Positions 8,630 to 16,757 of a stretch of 37,124 bases of DNA are shown piece by piece (position 1 is the first letter of the stretch; each line of letters opens with the position of its first letter). Made by a program: the position numbers and the translations under genes. Under the pieces are notes generated by a model that was not told the origin of the DNA, did not search any database, and saw nothing but the letters and a program-made list of their open reading frames with translations. This DNA comes from JANNHP01 sp031404455. Lineage in GTDB: Bacteria; Planctomycetota; JAJSAM01; JAJVHW01. The DNA lies in contig JANNHP010000209.1 in the NCBI GenBank assembly GCA_031404455.1, forward strand, positions 1-37,124, given 5' to 3'.

Positions 8630-9184
8630 GTGACGACGGCACTCGACGAGACGACTGCGGCGGCGGATCCCCGGGACGACGGCCGCACGCGCTGCAACTG
8701 GGTCGTAGGGCACCCCGAGCAGTACTTCTTCCACGACGCCGAGTTCGGGATGGTCCCCGACACCGACGACCTCGCCCGCGAGCGGGTGTTCCTCGCCTGC
8801 CTCCAGCGCGACATGCCGCTCGTGGACGCCCTCGCCCACCGCGACGCGATGTGGGCCGCCTTCCAGGGCTACGACGGGAAGGCGCTCGACGCCCTCGACG
8901 ACGCCTGGGTCGCCGCGACGTCCTTGAGCGGCGGCGTCCTCGCCGACAAGACGAGGCTCGCGTGGATGCGCGACGTGGCCAGGGCCATCGTCGCCACCGC
9001 GAAGGAGTACAAAGACCAGATCCGCGACTACTTCCTCGCCGTCAGGTTCCTCCCGGCCGAGGAGCAGTTCGCCGACATGACGGCGCGCTTCCCCGGCTTC
9101 ACGAAGTCGGACGCGGCGAACCTCATGGAACTCGTGGGCACGGTCGAGGGGTTGCCCCACGAGCGGGACTGCTGGAAGGCGTAG
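8630..9184 (+). CDS. Divergent DNA-3-methyladenine glycosylase I (Tag) family protein
   Basis: A 184-residue protein about the size of Tag (E. coli 187 aa). N-terminal RCNW (Cys22), then YFFHDAEFG (His35) and a P-x-TDD segment, match the Tag start (RCxW, YHDxEWG, P-x-TD). Near the C-terminus HERDC (His177, Cys181) matches the H-x3-C half of the Tag zinc snap, so all four zinc ligands appear present. The part that should carry the base-binding Glu and the QAGLSW block of Tag instead reads LACLQRDMPL, about three residues shorter, and the Glu is not evident. It may therefore be a fold member with changed or lost glycosylase activity. The start is GTG with GAGGAGG (8618-8624) five nt upstream. 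The ATG at 8625 stops after two codons. It is the first gene of an operon, 7 nt from the ABC ATPase. Fold assignment is my motif reading and activity is uncertain. Confidence 0.68.
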   Translation: MTTALDETTAAADPRDDGRTRCNWVVGHPEQYFFHDAEFGMVPDTDDLARERVFLACLQRDMPLVDALAHRDAMWAAFQGYDGKALDALDDAWVAATSLSGGVLADKTRLAWMRDVARAIVATAKEYKDQIRDYFLAVRFLPAEEQFADMTARFPGFTKSDAANLMELVGTVEGLPHERDCWKA

Positions 9185-9191
9185 GACAGAC

Positions 9192-10160
9192 GTGATCGAC
9201 GCACGCGGTCTCACGATGAGCTACGGTCAGGTCCACGCCCTCGCGGACGCCACGTTCCGCGCGGAGAAGGGCGAGGTCCTCGGTCTCCTCGGCAGCAACG
9301 GCGCCGGGAAGACGACGACGATGCGCATCCTCACCACGTTCCTCGTCCCCACCGCCGGCTCGGCCACGGTCGCGGGGTTCGACGTCGTGAAGGACCCGCT
9401 CGAAGTGCGCCGCCGCATCGGTTATCTCCCGGAGTCGCTGCCGCTCTACCTGCAGATGGAAGTCTGCGAGTGCCTCGAGTTCGTCGGCCGCGCGCGCGGC
9501 CTGCGCGGCGCCGCGCTGAAGGAGCGCGTGCGCTGGGTCGTCGAGAAGTGCGGCCTCGACGAGATGTTCCGCTCTCCCGTGCTCCAGCTCTCGAAGGGCT
9601 ACCGCCAGCGCACGGCGTTGGCACAGGCGCTCATCCACGACCCCGAGGTCGTCATCCTCGACGAGCCGACGACCGGCCTCGACCCGCACCAGATCGTGGA
9701 GATCCGCGTTCTGATCCGCGAACTCGCGAAGACGCGCTGCGTCGTCCTCTCCACGCACATCCTCCAGGAGGCGAACGCGCTCGCCGACCGCATGATCGTG
9801 ATGAGCCACGGGCGCATCGCCGGGATGGGCACGGCGGACGAACTCCGCCGTCAGGCCGGGGTGCGGGCGAGGGTCGTGCTGCGTCTCGCGTCCGCGACGC
9901 CGGATGCGCTCGGCCGCATCTCGCTCGTGCCGGGCGCCTTCGACGTCGCGACCGCGGACGACGTGACCTTCCGCATGCAGGAGGACGCGCCCGGTCTCAC
10001 GGACCGCCTCGGAGAGCTCGCGCGCTCGCAGGGCTGGGCGGTGTTCGAGCTCGCGCGCGAGCCGGGCAGTCTCGAATCGATGTTCCTCGAGCTGACGCTC
10101 GCAGGAGACGCCGAGCCCGCACCCGAGGCCGCGGCCGTCGTCCCCGGGAGCGCCGCATGA
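9192..10160 (+). CDS. ABC transporter ATP-binding protein (GldA/CcmA-like)
   Basis: A 322-residue ATPase energising the ABC-2 type permease encoded next. Walker A GSNGAGKT (34-41), signature LSKGYRQR, Walker B VVILDEP followed by the D-loop TTGLD, and the switch His in STH are all intact. The region after about 215 is a C-terminal extension typical of the ABC-2 exporter and GldA group, ending in an Ala/Pro-rich tail. The start is GTG, seven nt after the upstream stop, with only a weak ribosome-binding site, so translation is probably coupled to the Tag-like gene. Its TGA overlaps the next ATG (ATGA). Substrate is unknown. In Bacteroidetes GldA-GldF-GldG supports gliding and protein secretion, but in other phyla the role is not established. 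Confidence 0.9.
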   Translation: MIDARGLTMSYGQVHALADATFRAEKGEVLGLLGSNGAGKTTTMRILTTFLVPTAGSATVAGFDVVKDPLEVRRRIGYLPESLPLYLQMEVCECLEFVGRARGLRGAALKERVRWVVEKCGLDEMFRSPVLQLSKGYRQRTALAQALIHDPEVVILDEPTTGLDPHQIVEIRVLIRELAKTRCVVLSTHILQEANALADRMIVMSHGRIAGMGTADELRRQAGVRARVVLRLASATPDALGRISLVPGAFDVATADDVTFRMQEDAPGLTDRLGELARSQGWAVFELAREPGSLESMFLELTLAGDAEPAPEAAAVVPGSAA

Positions 10161-12739
10161 GCGCCGTCCTCACGATCGCCCGCCGCGAACTCGGCGCCAT
10201 GTTCCGCGCGCCGCTCGCGTACGTGTTCCTCGTCCTCTTCCTCGTCCTGGCACAGGTCTTCCCGGTGCTCGCCGTCTTCGCGCAGGGCGCGGCCGACCTC
10301 CGGCTCTTCTTCGACCTGATGCCGTGGTGCGTCGTCGTGTTCGCGGCGCTCGTCACGATGCGTTCGTGGGCGGAGGAGCGTCAGGACAACACGTACGAGA
10401 TGCTGCTGACGTTCCCGATGCGCGACCGGCACCTCGTGCTCGGCAAGTGGGTCGCCTCGTTCACGTTCCTCTCGCTGGGGATCGCAGGCACGCTCGCGAT
10501 GCCGGTGATGATGTTCTCGCTCGGACATCCGGACCCGGGTCCGATCGTGGGCGGCTACGTCGGAGCCCTCGCCCTCGCCGCCGCGAGTTGCGCTGCCGGC
10601 GTCTTCTTCTCCGGTCTCACGCGCTCGCAACTCCTCGCCGCGCTCGTCTCGCTCTGCGTCGGCATCGCGAGCCTCGTCCTCGGCACGGAGACCGTCGTGA
10701 CGCTCGCCGACGCGCACACGCGCGGCTGGGCGAGCGTGGCGCGCACGTTGGCCGGTTCGTGGAACCACTACGCCGTCTTCGCGCGAGGCGTGCTGGAGGT
10801 GGCGGACGTCCTCTTCTTCGGCGTCTGGACGGTCGTCTTCCTGCACCTCAACTCGGTGTTCCTGAGTCTGCGGCGCCAGGCCGATTCGTGGCCGCGCATG
10901 CTCGCGGCGGCGGGCCTCGGCATCGGCTGCGGCATGTTCGCGTCGCGGCTCGTGAGCGAAGGCAGCATCGCGCGCGCCGACCTCACCGAGGACAAGCTCT
11001 ACACGCTCTCGCCCGGCACGCTCGCGATCCTCTCCGAAGCAAAGGTCCCCGTGCAGGTGAAGTACTACGTCTCGCCGACGGACCAGCTCCCCTCGCAGTA
11101 CAAGTCGCTGGAGCGCGACGTCGTCGATCGGCTGAACGAACTCGAGGTCGCGTCGCACGGGAAGCTCGAGTTCACGGTGCTGCACCTCAACCTCGAGAAC
11201 CTCGTCGTCACGCCCGAGGAGGAGGAGGCCTCCGACGAGGAGCAGGCGGCCGGGCTGTCGCTCGACGGCGACGAGAAGGACGACGGCAAGAAGGACCCGA
11301 AGGACGCGGCGAAGCTCGACCTTGCGAAGAAGCGTGCGGCCGAGAAGGCGAAGAGCATCGAGCGGCGTCTCCTCGAGAAGGGCGTCAAGCCCTTCACCGT
11401 CGAGTCGTACGAGGCGACGCAGACCTCCAGCAAGCTCGTCTACTCCACGATCGGCGTCGCCTATCGCGAGAAGGATGAGGACTTCATCACGCCGGTCGTG
11501 CCGCAGCGGCTCGCCGAGCTCGAGTACCTGCTCGCGAACACCGTCGCGAAGATCATCCGTCCGCGGCCGCCGAAGATCGCGCTCGTCACCGGCGAGGAGC
11601 CGATGGACCCGCAGCTCCGGATGATCTACGAGCAGCGCGGCATGGAGATTCCCGACCCCTTCTCGCGCATCGACGATCTGCTGCGTCGCGAGAAGTACGA
11701 CGTGCAGAGCGTGAAGCTCACGGCGCAGCAGCCGATTCCGGAGGACTACGACGCGCTCGTCGTCGTCGGCCCGGCGGGCCTCGACGAACGCCAGAAGTGG
11801 GAGATCGGCCGCGCGATCGCCGAGGGCAAGCCGACGCTGCTCGCGCTCCAGCGCTACACGTGGGACTACCGCACGCAGGGCCGTCAGATCACCGTGCATC
11901 ACCAGGACGCCGACCCTGGCCTCGACGACCTGCTCGCCGCGAACGGGATCACGCTCTCGCGCGACTTCCTCATGGACCTGAACAAGCGCCCGCTGACGGT
12001 GCAGACCGGCGGCATCTTCCCGACGACGGTCGACATGCCGACGCACGTGTTCGTCACCAAGGGCCAGATGAACGACAAGTCGACCCTCACGCAGCGGCTC
12101 AGCTCGATCCTCTACCTCTGGGGCACGACGCTCGATCTCGACAGCGCGAAGATCGCGTCGCAGGACCTGAAGCCCACGGTGCTCCTCTCCTCCAGCGAGA
12201 AGTCGTGGCTCGTGCCCTCCACGCGCCCGCTCAAGCAGGTCGATCTCGTGTCCGACGGCAAGGAGCTGAAGGCGTATCCGCTCGCGGTGATGATCGAGGG
12301 GCAGTTCAAGGACCCGCTCTCGGGCACGCCCCGTCCGAAGTGGGCGCCGAAACTCGAACGGGGCCCCGACGGACGACCCATCCCCGCGATGCCCGATCCG
12401 CCGGAGCGTCCGGCCGCGCCCGCGAAGGGCAAGCTGATCCTCGCCGGTTGCGCGCGCATGTGGTCCGACGGGTTCATCGGCACCGGGCAACTCGGCAACG
12501 GCGACCTGCTCCTCAACTGTGTCGATGCGCTGACGCTCGACGAGAACCTGCTGCTGGTCCGCAGCAAGCAGCCCACGGACAGGAGCTTCGACAAGCCGTC
12601 CGAGACGGCGGCGCTCGTCTGGACTCTGACTCCGCTCGGCCTCGTGCCGCTCGCCGTCATCGGCATAGGCGTGCTGATCGCGGTCTTCCGCTTCCGCCGC
12701 CGCGAGCGTTGGAACGAGTCGCACGGAAGGTGGCGCTGA
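10157..12739 (+). CDS. GldF-GldG fusion: ABC-2 permease plus Gldg-family periplasmic domain
   Basis: An 860-residue membrane protein. Residues 1-240 form an ABC-2 permease with about six hydrophobic helices (near 19-42, 55-68, 98-121, 132-152, 157-178, 215-238) and the amphipathic start ARRELGAMFRAPLAY typical of GldF. Then a further hydrophobic stretch (249-266) leads to LTEDKLYTLSPGT (276-288), the hallmark start of the GldG domain. A charged Lys/Asp/Glu insert (about 355-405) interrupts this domain. The C-terminus has one helix (about 825-845) followed by a basic tail. In many genomes GldF and GldG are separate genes, and here one chain replaces both. The start is fixed by the ATGA overlap with the ATPase gene, and the end overlaps the next ATG by one base (TGATG). 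It should form one complex with its neighbours. Confidence 0.88.
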   Translation: MSAVLTIARRELGAMFRAPLAYVFLVLFLVLAQVFPVLAVFAQGAADLRLFFDLMPWCVVVFAALVTMRSWAEERQDNTYEMLLTFPMRDRHLVLGKWVASFTFLSLGIAGTLAMPVMMFSLGHPDPGPIVGGYVGALALAAASCAAGVFFSGLTRSQLLAALVSLCVGIASLVLGTETVVTLADAHTRGWASVARTLAGSWNHYAVFARGVLEVADVLFFGVWTVVFLHLNSVFLSLRRQADSWPRMLAAAGLGIGCGMFASRLVSEGSIARADLTEDKLYTLSPGTLAILSEAKVPVQVKYYVSPTDQLPSQYKSLERDVVDRLNELEVASHGKLEFTVLHLNLENLVVTPEEEEASDEEQAAGLSLDGDEKDDGKKDPKDAAKLDLAKKRAAEKAKSIERRLLEKGVKPFTVESYEATQTSSKLVYSTIGVAYREKDEDFITPVVPQRLAELEYLLANTVAKIIRPRPPKIALVTGEEPMDPQLRMIYEQRGMEIPDPFSRIDDLLRREKYDVQSVKLTAQQPIPEDYDALVVVGPAGLDERQKWEIGRAIAEGKPTLLALQRYTWDYRTQGRQITVHHQDADPGLDDLLAANGITLSRDFLMDLNKRPLTVQTGGIFPTTVDMPTHVFVTKGQMNDKSTLTQRLSSILYLWGTTLDLDSAKIASQDLKPTVLLSSSEKSWLVPSTRPLKQVDLVSDGKELKAYPLAVMIEGQFKDPLSGTPRPKWAPKLERGPDGRPIPAMPDPPERPAAPAKGKLILAGCARMWSDGFIGTGQLGNGDLLLNCVDALTLDENLLLVRSKQPTDRSFDKPSETAALVWTLTPLGLVPLAVIGIGVLIAVFRFRRRERWNESHGRWR

Positions 12740-14592
12740 TGAAGGAGATCACCCCGCTCGCCGTGGCGTTCGCGGTGCTCGCCGGTCTCGTCGCGTGGCG
12801 TGAGGCGACTCGCGGCACGACGCGCAGCCTCTCCGACGAGGCGGCGCTCACGGCGCTCGCCGTGCGCGAGTTCAAGGCGGACGACGTGACGAGGATCGAA
12901 GTCACCGCACCGGGCGGCGCGGGGCCCGCGTTCACGCTGACGCGGCAGGACAAGAGCTGGCGCGTGGTCTCGGACTTCACGGCACCGGCATCGGGCGCGA
13001 ACATCACGAAGCTCCTCGACCTCGTCGCGAAGGCCGAGGGCGAGTTCCGTTCCGACGACGAGTCGGCGCTCGCGCAGTTCGACCTCAGCCCGGAGAAGGC
13101 CGTCGGACTCCGCGTCCTCGACAAGGACGGCAAGGACCTCGCGCACGTCGCCGTCGGACGCTCGTCCGGCGCGCGCGGCGCCTTCGTCCGCAACCTCGCC
13201 GAGGGCTCCGACGAGTCGAAGGCGTTCTCGCTGACGGCCGATCTGCGCGGCGCCCTCGGACTCTCGCGAACTTCGGCCGGCGCCGGCGAACCCGACAAGC
13301 CGCAGGCCGGCTTCTTCCACGAGAAGGAGTTCCCGCAGTTCAAGCTCGAGAAGGCGAACCGCGTGGAGTTCTCGTCGCCCGGACGGCGCGTCGTCTTCGC
13401 GAAGACGATGAAGGACCCGAAGGACGCCGACGCCGCGTGGACGCTCGCCGAGGGCGGGCTCGACGCGCCGGTGAAGAAGGACGGCATCGAGCGCGCGATC
13501 GCGTCGCTCGGCGGCGCGCTCCACCCGATGGCGCTCGTCGATCCAGCGAAGAAGAAGGACCTCGGGTTCGAGGCGCCCGCGTATCGCATCGCGGTGACGT
13601 CGGAGGACGGCACGACGCGCGCCGCGGTCGGCACGTCGGACGCCGCGTGCGAGCACTGGTACGTCCGTCTCGACGTGCCGCAGGACCCCGACGTGGTCTA
13701 CGAGGCGAGCGAGTACGAGTTCCACCAGATGTTCCCCGCCGGCGCCGCGATCTTCGATCTGCCGAAGATCGACGTGACGAAGAGCCCGCCGACGCGCGTC
13801 GTCGTCGAGCACACGGGCCGCGACACCGTGGAGATCACGCGCAAGGGCACGAAGCCCGCCGACGACTGGACGCTCGTCTCCCCCGCCTGGACTCTCGCCC
13901 CGCGGCAGCAGACGCTGCGCGGCCTCGGGCAGGCCGTGACGACCGTCCACTTCACGGACTACATCGATCCGCCCGCGGACTCCGGCGCACCCGAGACGAC
14001 GATCCGCTTCGGCGCCGCCGGCGCGGCCGACGATCCTTCGCGGACGCTCGCGATCCACGGCAAGGCGCCGAGCGGCAAGGACCGGCTCATCGCGTACGGA
14101 AGTCCGGCGCGCTGGTTCGTCGTCGCGGAGAACACGCTGGATCGTCTGGTGCCGGAACCGCTGTCGCTCGTCGAGCCGAAGGTGCTCCACGGCTGGCAGA
14201 GGGACGAGATCACGGCCGTCCGCGTCGGTCCCGACAAGGCGTTCGCGATCGTCCGCGACGGCGAGGGCTGGGCGCTCGAGGAGTCCGGCGCGAAGGCGCC
14301 CGCCGACACGAAGGCGGTCGAGGCCTGGCTCGACCGTCTGCTGAAGGTGAGCGTCACGGGCGCGCTGCCGGGCAGGGCCGACTTCGAGTACCACCCGCTG
14401 ACGATCGAGCGCAGGGACGGCACGCCGATCGAGGTCGGCGTCTCGGTGACGAGCGACGGCAAGCGCGTCGTCGTCCTCGGCGCGCAGATCTTCACCGTGG
14501 ACGACAAGGACGACCTCCTCCCCGACCGCGCGGCGCTCGCCGCGAAGCCGGTCGAGCCGCCGAAGCCGGAAGGCGAGACGCCGCCGAAGTAG
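12739..14592 (+). CDS. DUF4340 domain protein, membrane-anchored partner of the Gld-like ABC system
   Basis: A 617-residue protein with one N-terminal hydrophobic segment (about 5-21) and a long beta-rich exterior part. It shows the features of DUF4340 proteins: segments such as DKSWRVV, DDWTL and GEGWALEE, each a Trp-containing strand after a charged turn, followed by comparisons of residual values. The C-terminus is Pro/Lys-rich. DUF4340 genes commonly follow gldG-like genes, which supports a shared envelope complex, though the biochemical role is not known. The start ATG shares its A with the TGA of the upstream gene (12739), indicating translational coupling. The gene ends 12 bp before the convergent cupin gene, with no room for a separate terminator. 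Confidence 0.85.
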   Translation: MKEITPLAVAFAVLAGLVAWREATRGTTRSLSDEAALTALAVREFKADDVTRIEVTAPGGAGPAFTLTRQDKSWRVVSDFTAPASGANITKLLDLVAKAEGEFRSDDESALAQFDLSPEKAVGLRVLDKDGKDLAHVAVGRSSGARGAFVRNLAEGSDESKAFSLTADLRGALGLSRTSAGAGEPDKPQAGFFHEKEFPQFKLEKANRVEFSSPGRRVVFAKTMKDPKDADAAWTLAEGGLDAPVKKDGIERAIASLGGALHPMALVDPAKKKDLGFEAPAYRIAVTSEDGTTRAAVGTSDAACEHWYVRLDVPQDPDVVYEASEYEFHQMFPAGAAIFDLPKIDVTKSPPTRVVVEHTGRDTVEITRKGTKPADDWTLVSPAWTLAPRQQTLRGLGQAVTTVHFTDYIDPPADSGAPETTIRFGAAGAADDPSRTLAIHGKAPSGKDRLIAYGSPARWFVVAENTLDRLVPEPLSLVEPKVLHGWQRDEITAVRVGPDKAFAIVRDGEGWALEESGAKAPADTKAVEAWLDRLLKVSVTGALPGRADFEYHPLTIERRDGTPIEVGVSVTSDGKRVVVLGAQIFTVDDKDDLLPDRAALAAKPVEPPKPEGETPPK

Positions 14593-14604
14593 TCCGTCGC
14601 GGCC

Positions 14605-14946
14605 CTACGTCGCGGCGCGGATCATCGTCAGCACCATCTTGAACGGCACGGGCGCCGTGAGGGAGTGCGGCCGTCCGGCGGGGAGCACGATCGCCTCGCC
14701 CGCGCGAACGCGGTGCGTCGTCCCCGCGATGACGACGTTCGCCTCGCCGTCGATCACATGGACGAGCGCGTCGAACGGCGCCGTGTGCTCGCTGAGCCCC
14801 TCGCCCGCGGCGAACGCGAACACCGTGACCGTGCCCGTCTCCTTCTTCAGCACCTGGCGGCTCACGACCGAGCCCTCCTGGCAGGCCACGAGCCCCGCGA
14901 CGTCGAACGCGGCGGGCTCGGGAACGGCGCTTCCGATCGGTTTCAC
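14605..14946 (-). CDS. Small cupin-domain protein
   Basis: A 113-residue single-domain cupin. The first cupin motif is recognisable around GEGLSEHTAPFDALVHVIDGEA (near 48-69), with His54 and Glu/Asp residues as possible metal ligands. The second is GEAIVLPAGRPHSL (about 83-96) with His94. The usual HxH pair of motif 1 is reduced to a single His, so metal binding is uncertain. The GTG start at 14946 is supported by AGGAGG five nt upstream. Proteins like this are often small-molecule isomerases, dioxygenases or sensors, but no substrate can be inferred. It lies downstream of the aldehyde dehydrogenase on the same strand, separated by the 14974-15109 inverted repeat that may end the upstream transcript. 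Confidence 0.85.
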   Translation of the reverse strand: MKPIGSAVPEPAAFDVAGLVACQEGSVVSRQVLKKETGTVTVFAFAAGEGLSEHTAPFDALVHVIDGEANVVIAGTTHRVRAGEAIVLPAGRPHSLTAPVPFKMVLTMIRAAT

Positions 14947-14973
14947 AAGAACCTCCTCACGCAACGACCCAGA

Positions 14974-15109
14974 AAGCGTCGGTACCGTCTCCGACCCGAA
15001 ATCGTCGCTTTCTCCGCCTCCCCGCCACGAAACCGACCTCGAAAAACCGGGTGCAGCCTCGCCGCCGGGCGAAAGCGTCGGAAACGGGTCGGAGACGGTA
15101 CCGACGCTT
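14974..15109. repeat. REP-like inverted-repeat element (24-bp perfect arms)
   Basis: Arms 14974-14997 and 15086-15109 are perfect 24-bp reverse complements containing the core GGTACCGTCTCCGACC. A nested second pair (15003-15012 and 15071-15080) matches at nine of ten positions. The loop between is about 88 bp. The right arm ends within the TAA stop of the aldehyde dehydrogenase (plus-strand tta at 15108-15110). The arm is related to the repeat at 31601-31693 (14 of 20 bases). It could work as a terminator, an mRNA-end stabiliser or a non-autonomous mobile repeat. Confidence 0.85.
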
Positions 15110-16679
15110 ACGCCGTTGCCTTCGGGAAGAGCTTCTCCAGGACGGCGCGGTCGCCCTGCAACGCGGTCCGCTGCTGGTACGGCGCCATGCCGCGGCCGAG
15201 ACCGAGTTCCTCGCCGCCGCCCGCGCGGCCGGGGCCGCCGTGGATCGACGCGGGCAGCACGCCGCCGGGCCCGACGATCGACTGGTCCGCCATCTTCGCG
15301 GAGCCGAGATAGAGACGTCCGTGCCACGCGGCGACGCCCGCGATCGTCGCGCCGACGAACTCGCGGTCGTCGCTGAAGACGCTGGACACGAGACCGCCCA
15401 TGCCCTTCCTGACGAGCGACGTCGCCTCGGCCGCGGTCCCGTCGTACGGGAGGATCGTGGCGCACGGGCCGAACACCTCGTGCTCGTGGACGACGCTCGC
15501 CGTCTTCGAGTCGCGCGCCTTCATCAGCACCGGCCCGACGAACCAGCCCTTGCCGGGCGTCGCACCGACGAGCGACGGCTCCGCCTTCGATCCGAACACG
15601 ATGTCCGCCTCGGTCTCGAGCCTCGCGATGCCAGCGAGCACGTCGGCCTTCTGGCTCGCCGTCGACACGGGGCCCATGTTGACCTCTTGCAGCGCCGGGT
15701 TGCCGACCTTCACGTTCGCGAGACGCGACGAGATCTCGCCGACGACCGCGTCCACCATCGCCGACGGCACGAGGATGCGCCGGATCGCCGTGCACTTCTG
15801 CCCGGCCTTCTGCGTCATGTCGGTGGCGACGTCGCGGAGGAAGAGGTTCCACGTGTGCTCGGAGCCGGGGCCGACGTCGGGGCCGAGGACCGCCGAGTTC
15901 AGGCTGTCCGCCTCCACGTTCACGCGGACGCTCCAGCGCAGGAGGTTCTCCTTCGAACGCAGCAGGTAGCCGGTGTCCGCGGAACCCGTGAACGCGAGCG
16001 TGTCCTGCGGCCCGAGGTGATCGAGGAGATCGCCGGTCGAGCCGCAGAGGAGTTGCAGAGCGCCGTCGGGGAGCGCCTTCGCGTCGGTGAGGAGACGGAC
16101 GATCCGCTCGGCGAGCGCGGCCGTCGCCGTCGCCGGCTTCGTCACCACGGGAACACCCGCGAGCCACGCGCACGCGGCCTTCTCCGCGAACCCCCATCCG
16201 GGGAAGTTGAACGCGTTGACGTGGACGGCGACGCCCTGCTTCGGCACGAGCACGTGCTGGCTGACGAACCGCGGCGTGCGGCCGAGCTGGTCCGGCTCGC
16301 CGTCGAGCATCACGCGCGCGCTCCCGAGCTTCTTCGCGAACTCCGCGTACGCGAAGAGCGTGCTCCACGCGCCGTCGATGTCGAACTTGGCGTCCTTGCG
16401 CGTGTTGCCGCCGTTGCGCACGGCGATCTCGATGAGCTCGTCGCGCGCGGCGTTGATGATCTTCGACGCCGCCGCGAGCACCTCGCCGCGCTCTCCGAAC
16501 GTCATCTCGCGAAGCCGCGGACCGCCGACGTCGCGGGCGTACGCGAGCACGCTCTTCATGTCGGTGCCGCCCGTGCCGCACTCGGCGATCGCCTCGCCGG
16601 TCGTGGGGTCGTGGAGCGGGGCGAGCGAGCCCTTGCCGGCGCGCCAGGTGCCGAGGACGTGGTTCTCGAGTCGCTGCAT
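15108..16679 (-). CDS. PaaZ/BoxD-type aldehyde dehydrogenase (semialdehyde dehydrogenase, single domain)
   Basis: A 523-residue NAD(P)-dependent aldehyde dehydrogenase. The segment VNAFNFPGWG (154-163) is characteristic of the aldehyde dehydrogenase half of PaaZ and of BoxD (3,4-dehydroadipyl-CoA semialdehyde dehydrogenase). Lys181 lies in TKPAT, the cofactor glycine in FTGSADTG (230-237), the general base is Glu256 (VEADS) and the nucleophile is Cys296 (GQKCT). Full PaaZ is about 680 aa with a C-terminal MaoC-like hydratase. That domain is absent, so BoxD or another CoA-linked semialdehyde substrate fits better. No other phenylacetate or benzoyl-CoA genes are in the window, so the pathway is an inference. 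GGAGG five nt upstream supports the ATG at 16679. Its TAA stop touches the inverted repeat at 14974-15109. Confidence 0.88.
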   Translation of the reverse strand: MQRLENHVLGTWRAGKGSLAPLHDPTTGEAIAECGTGGTDMKSVLAYARDVGGPRLREMTFGERGEVLAAASKIINAARDELIEIAVRNGGNTRKDAKFDIDGAWSTLFAYAEFAKKLGSARVMLDGEPDQLGRTPRFVSQHVLVPKQGVAVHVNAFNFPGWGFAEKAACAWLAGVPVVTKPATATAALAERIVRLLTDAKALPDGALQLLCGSTGDLLDHLGPQDTLAFTGSADTGYLLRSKENLLRWSVRVNVEADSLNSAVLGPDVGPGSEHTWNLFLRDVATDMTQKAGQKCTAIRRILVPSAMVDAVVGEISSRLANVKVGNPALQEVNMGPVSTASQKADVLAGIARLETEADIVFGSKAEPSLVGATPGKGWFVGPVLMKARDSKTASVVHEHEVFGPCATILPYDGTAAEATSLVRKGMGGLVSSVFSDDREFVGATIAGVAAWHGRLYLGSAKMADQSIVGPGGVLPASIHGGPGRAGGGEELGLGRGMAPYQQRTALQGDRAVLEKLFPKATA

Positions 16680-16701
16680 GGATGCCTCCGGAGGACCGGG
16701 G

Positions 16702-16707
16702 AGGTTA
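16702..16707 (-). promoter_or_regulatory. Possible -10 element of the aldehyde dehydrogenase gene
   Basis: The minus strand reads GCTAACCT, giving TAACCT 22 nt before the ATG. That leaves room for the GGAGG ribosome-binding site in a short leader. No good -35 is visible. The same GCTAAC string recurs upstream of the HEAT-repeat gene and the 27828 gene. Confidence 0.27.
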
Positions 16708-16744
16708 GCGACACGACCCCTTGGCGCCGAGAAGCGGCGGCACG

Positions 16745-16750
16745 TACGAT
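16745..16750 (+). promoter_or_regulatory. Possible -10 element for a leaderless zinc-ribbon mRNA
   Basis: TACGAT lies seven nt before the ATG at 16758, and there is no Shine-Dalgarno sequence in between or just upstream. This spacing would place transcription start at or next to the ATG. Confidence 0.35.
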
Positions 16751-16757
16751 CCCCGCC

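Noticed and set aside
9851..12724. 957-residue open frame antisense to the GldF-GldG fusion
   Set aside because: Arg/Glu/Leu-rich shadow translation with no fold motif. The plus-strand gene has membrane helices, operon overlaps and family signatures.
15108..16679. Full bifunctional PaaZ (oxepin-CoA hydrolase plus semialdehyde dehydrogenase)
   Set aside because: The C-terminal MaoC-like hydratase is absent and no other phenylacetate genes are nearby. Only the aldehyde dehydrogenase domain is present.
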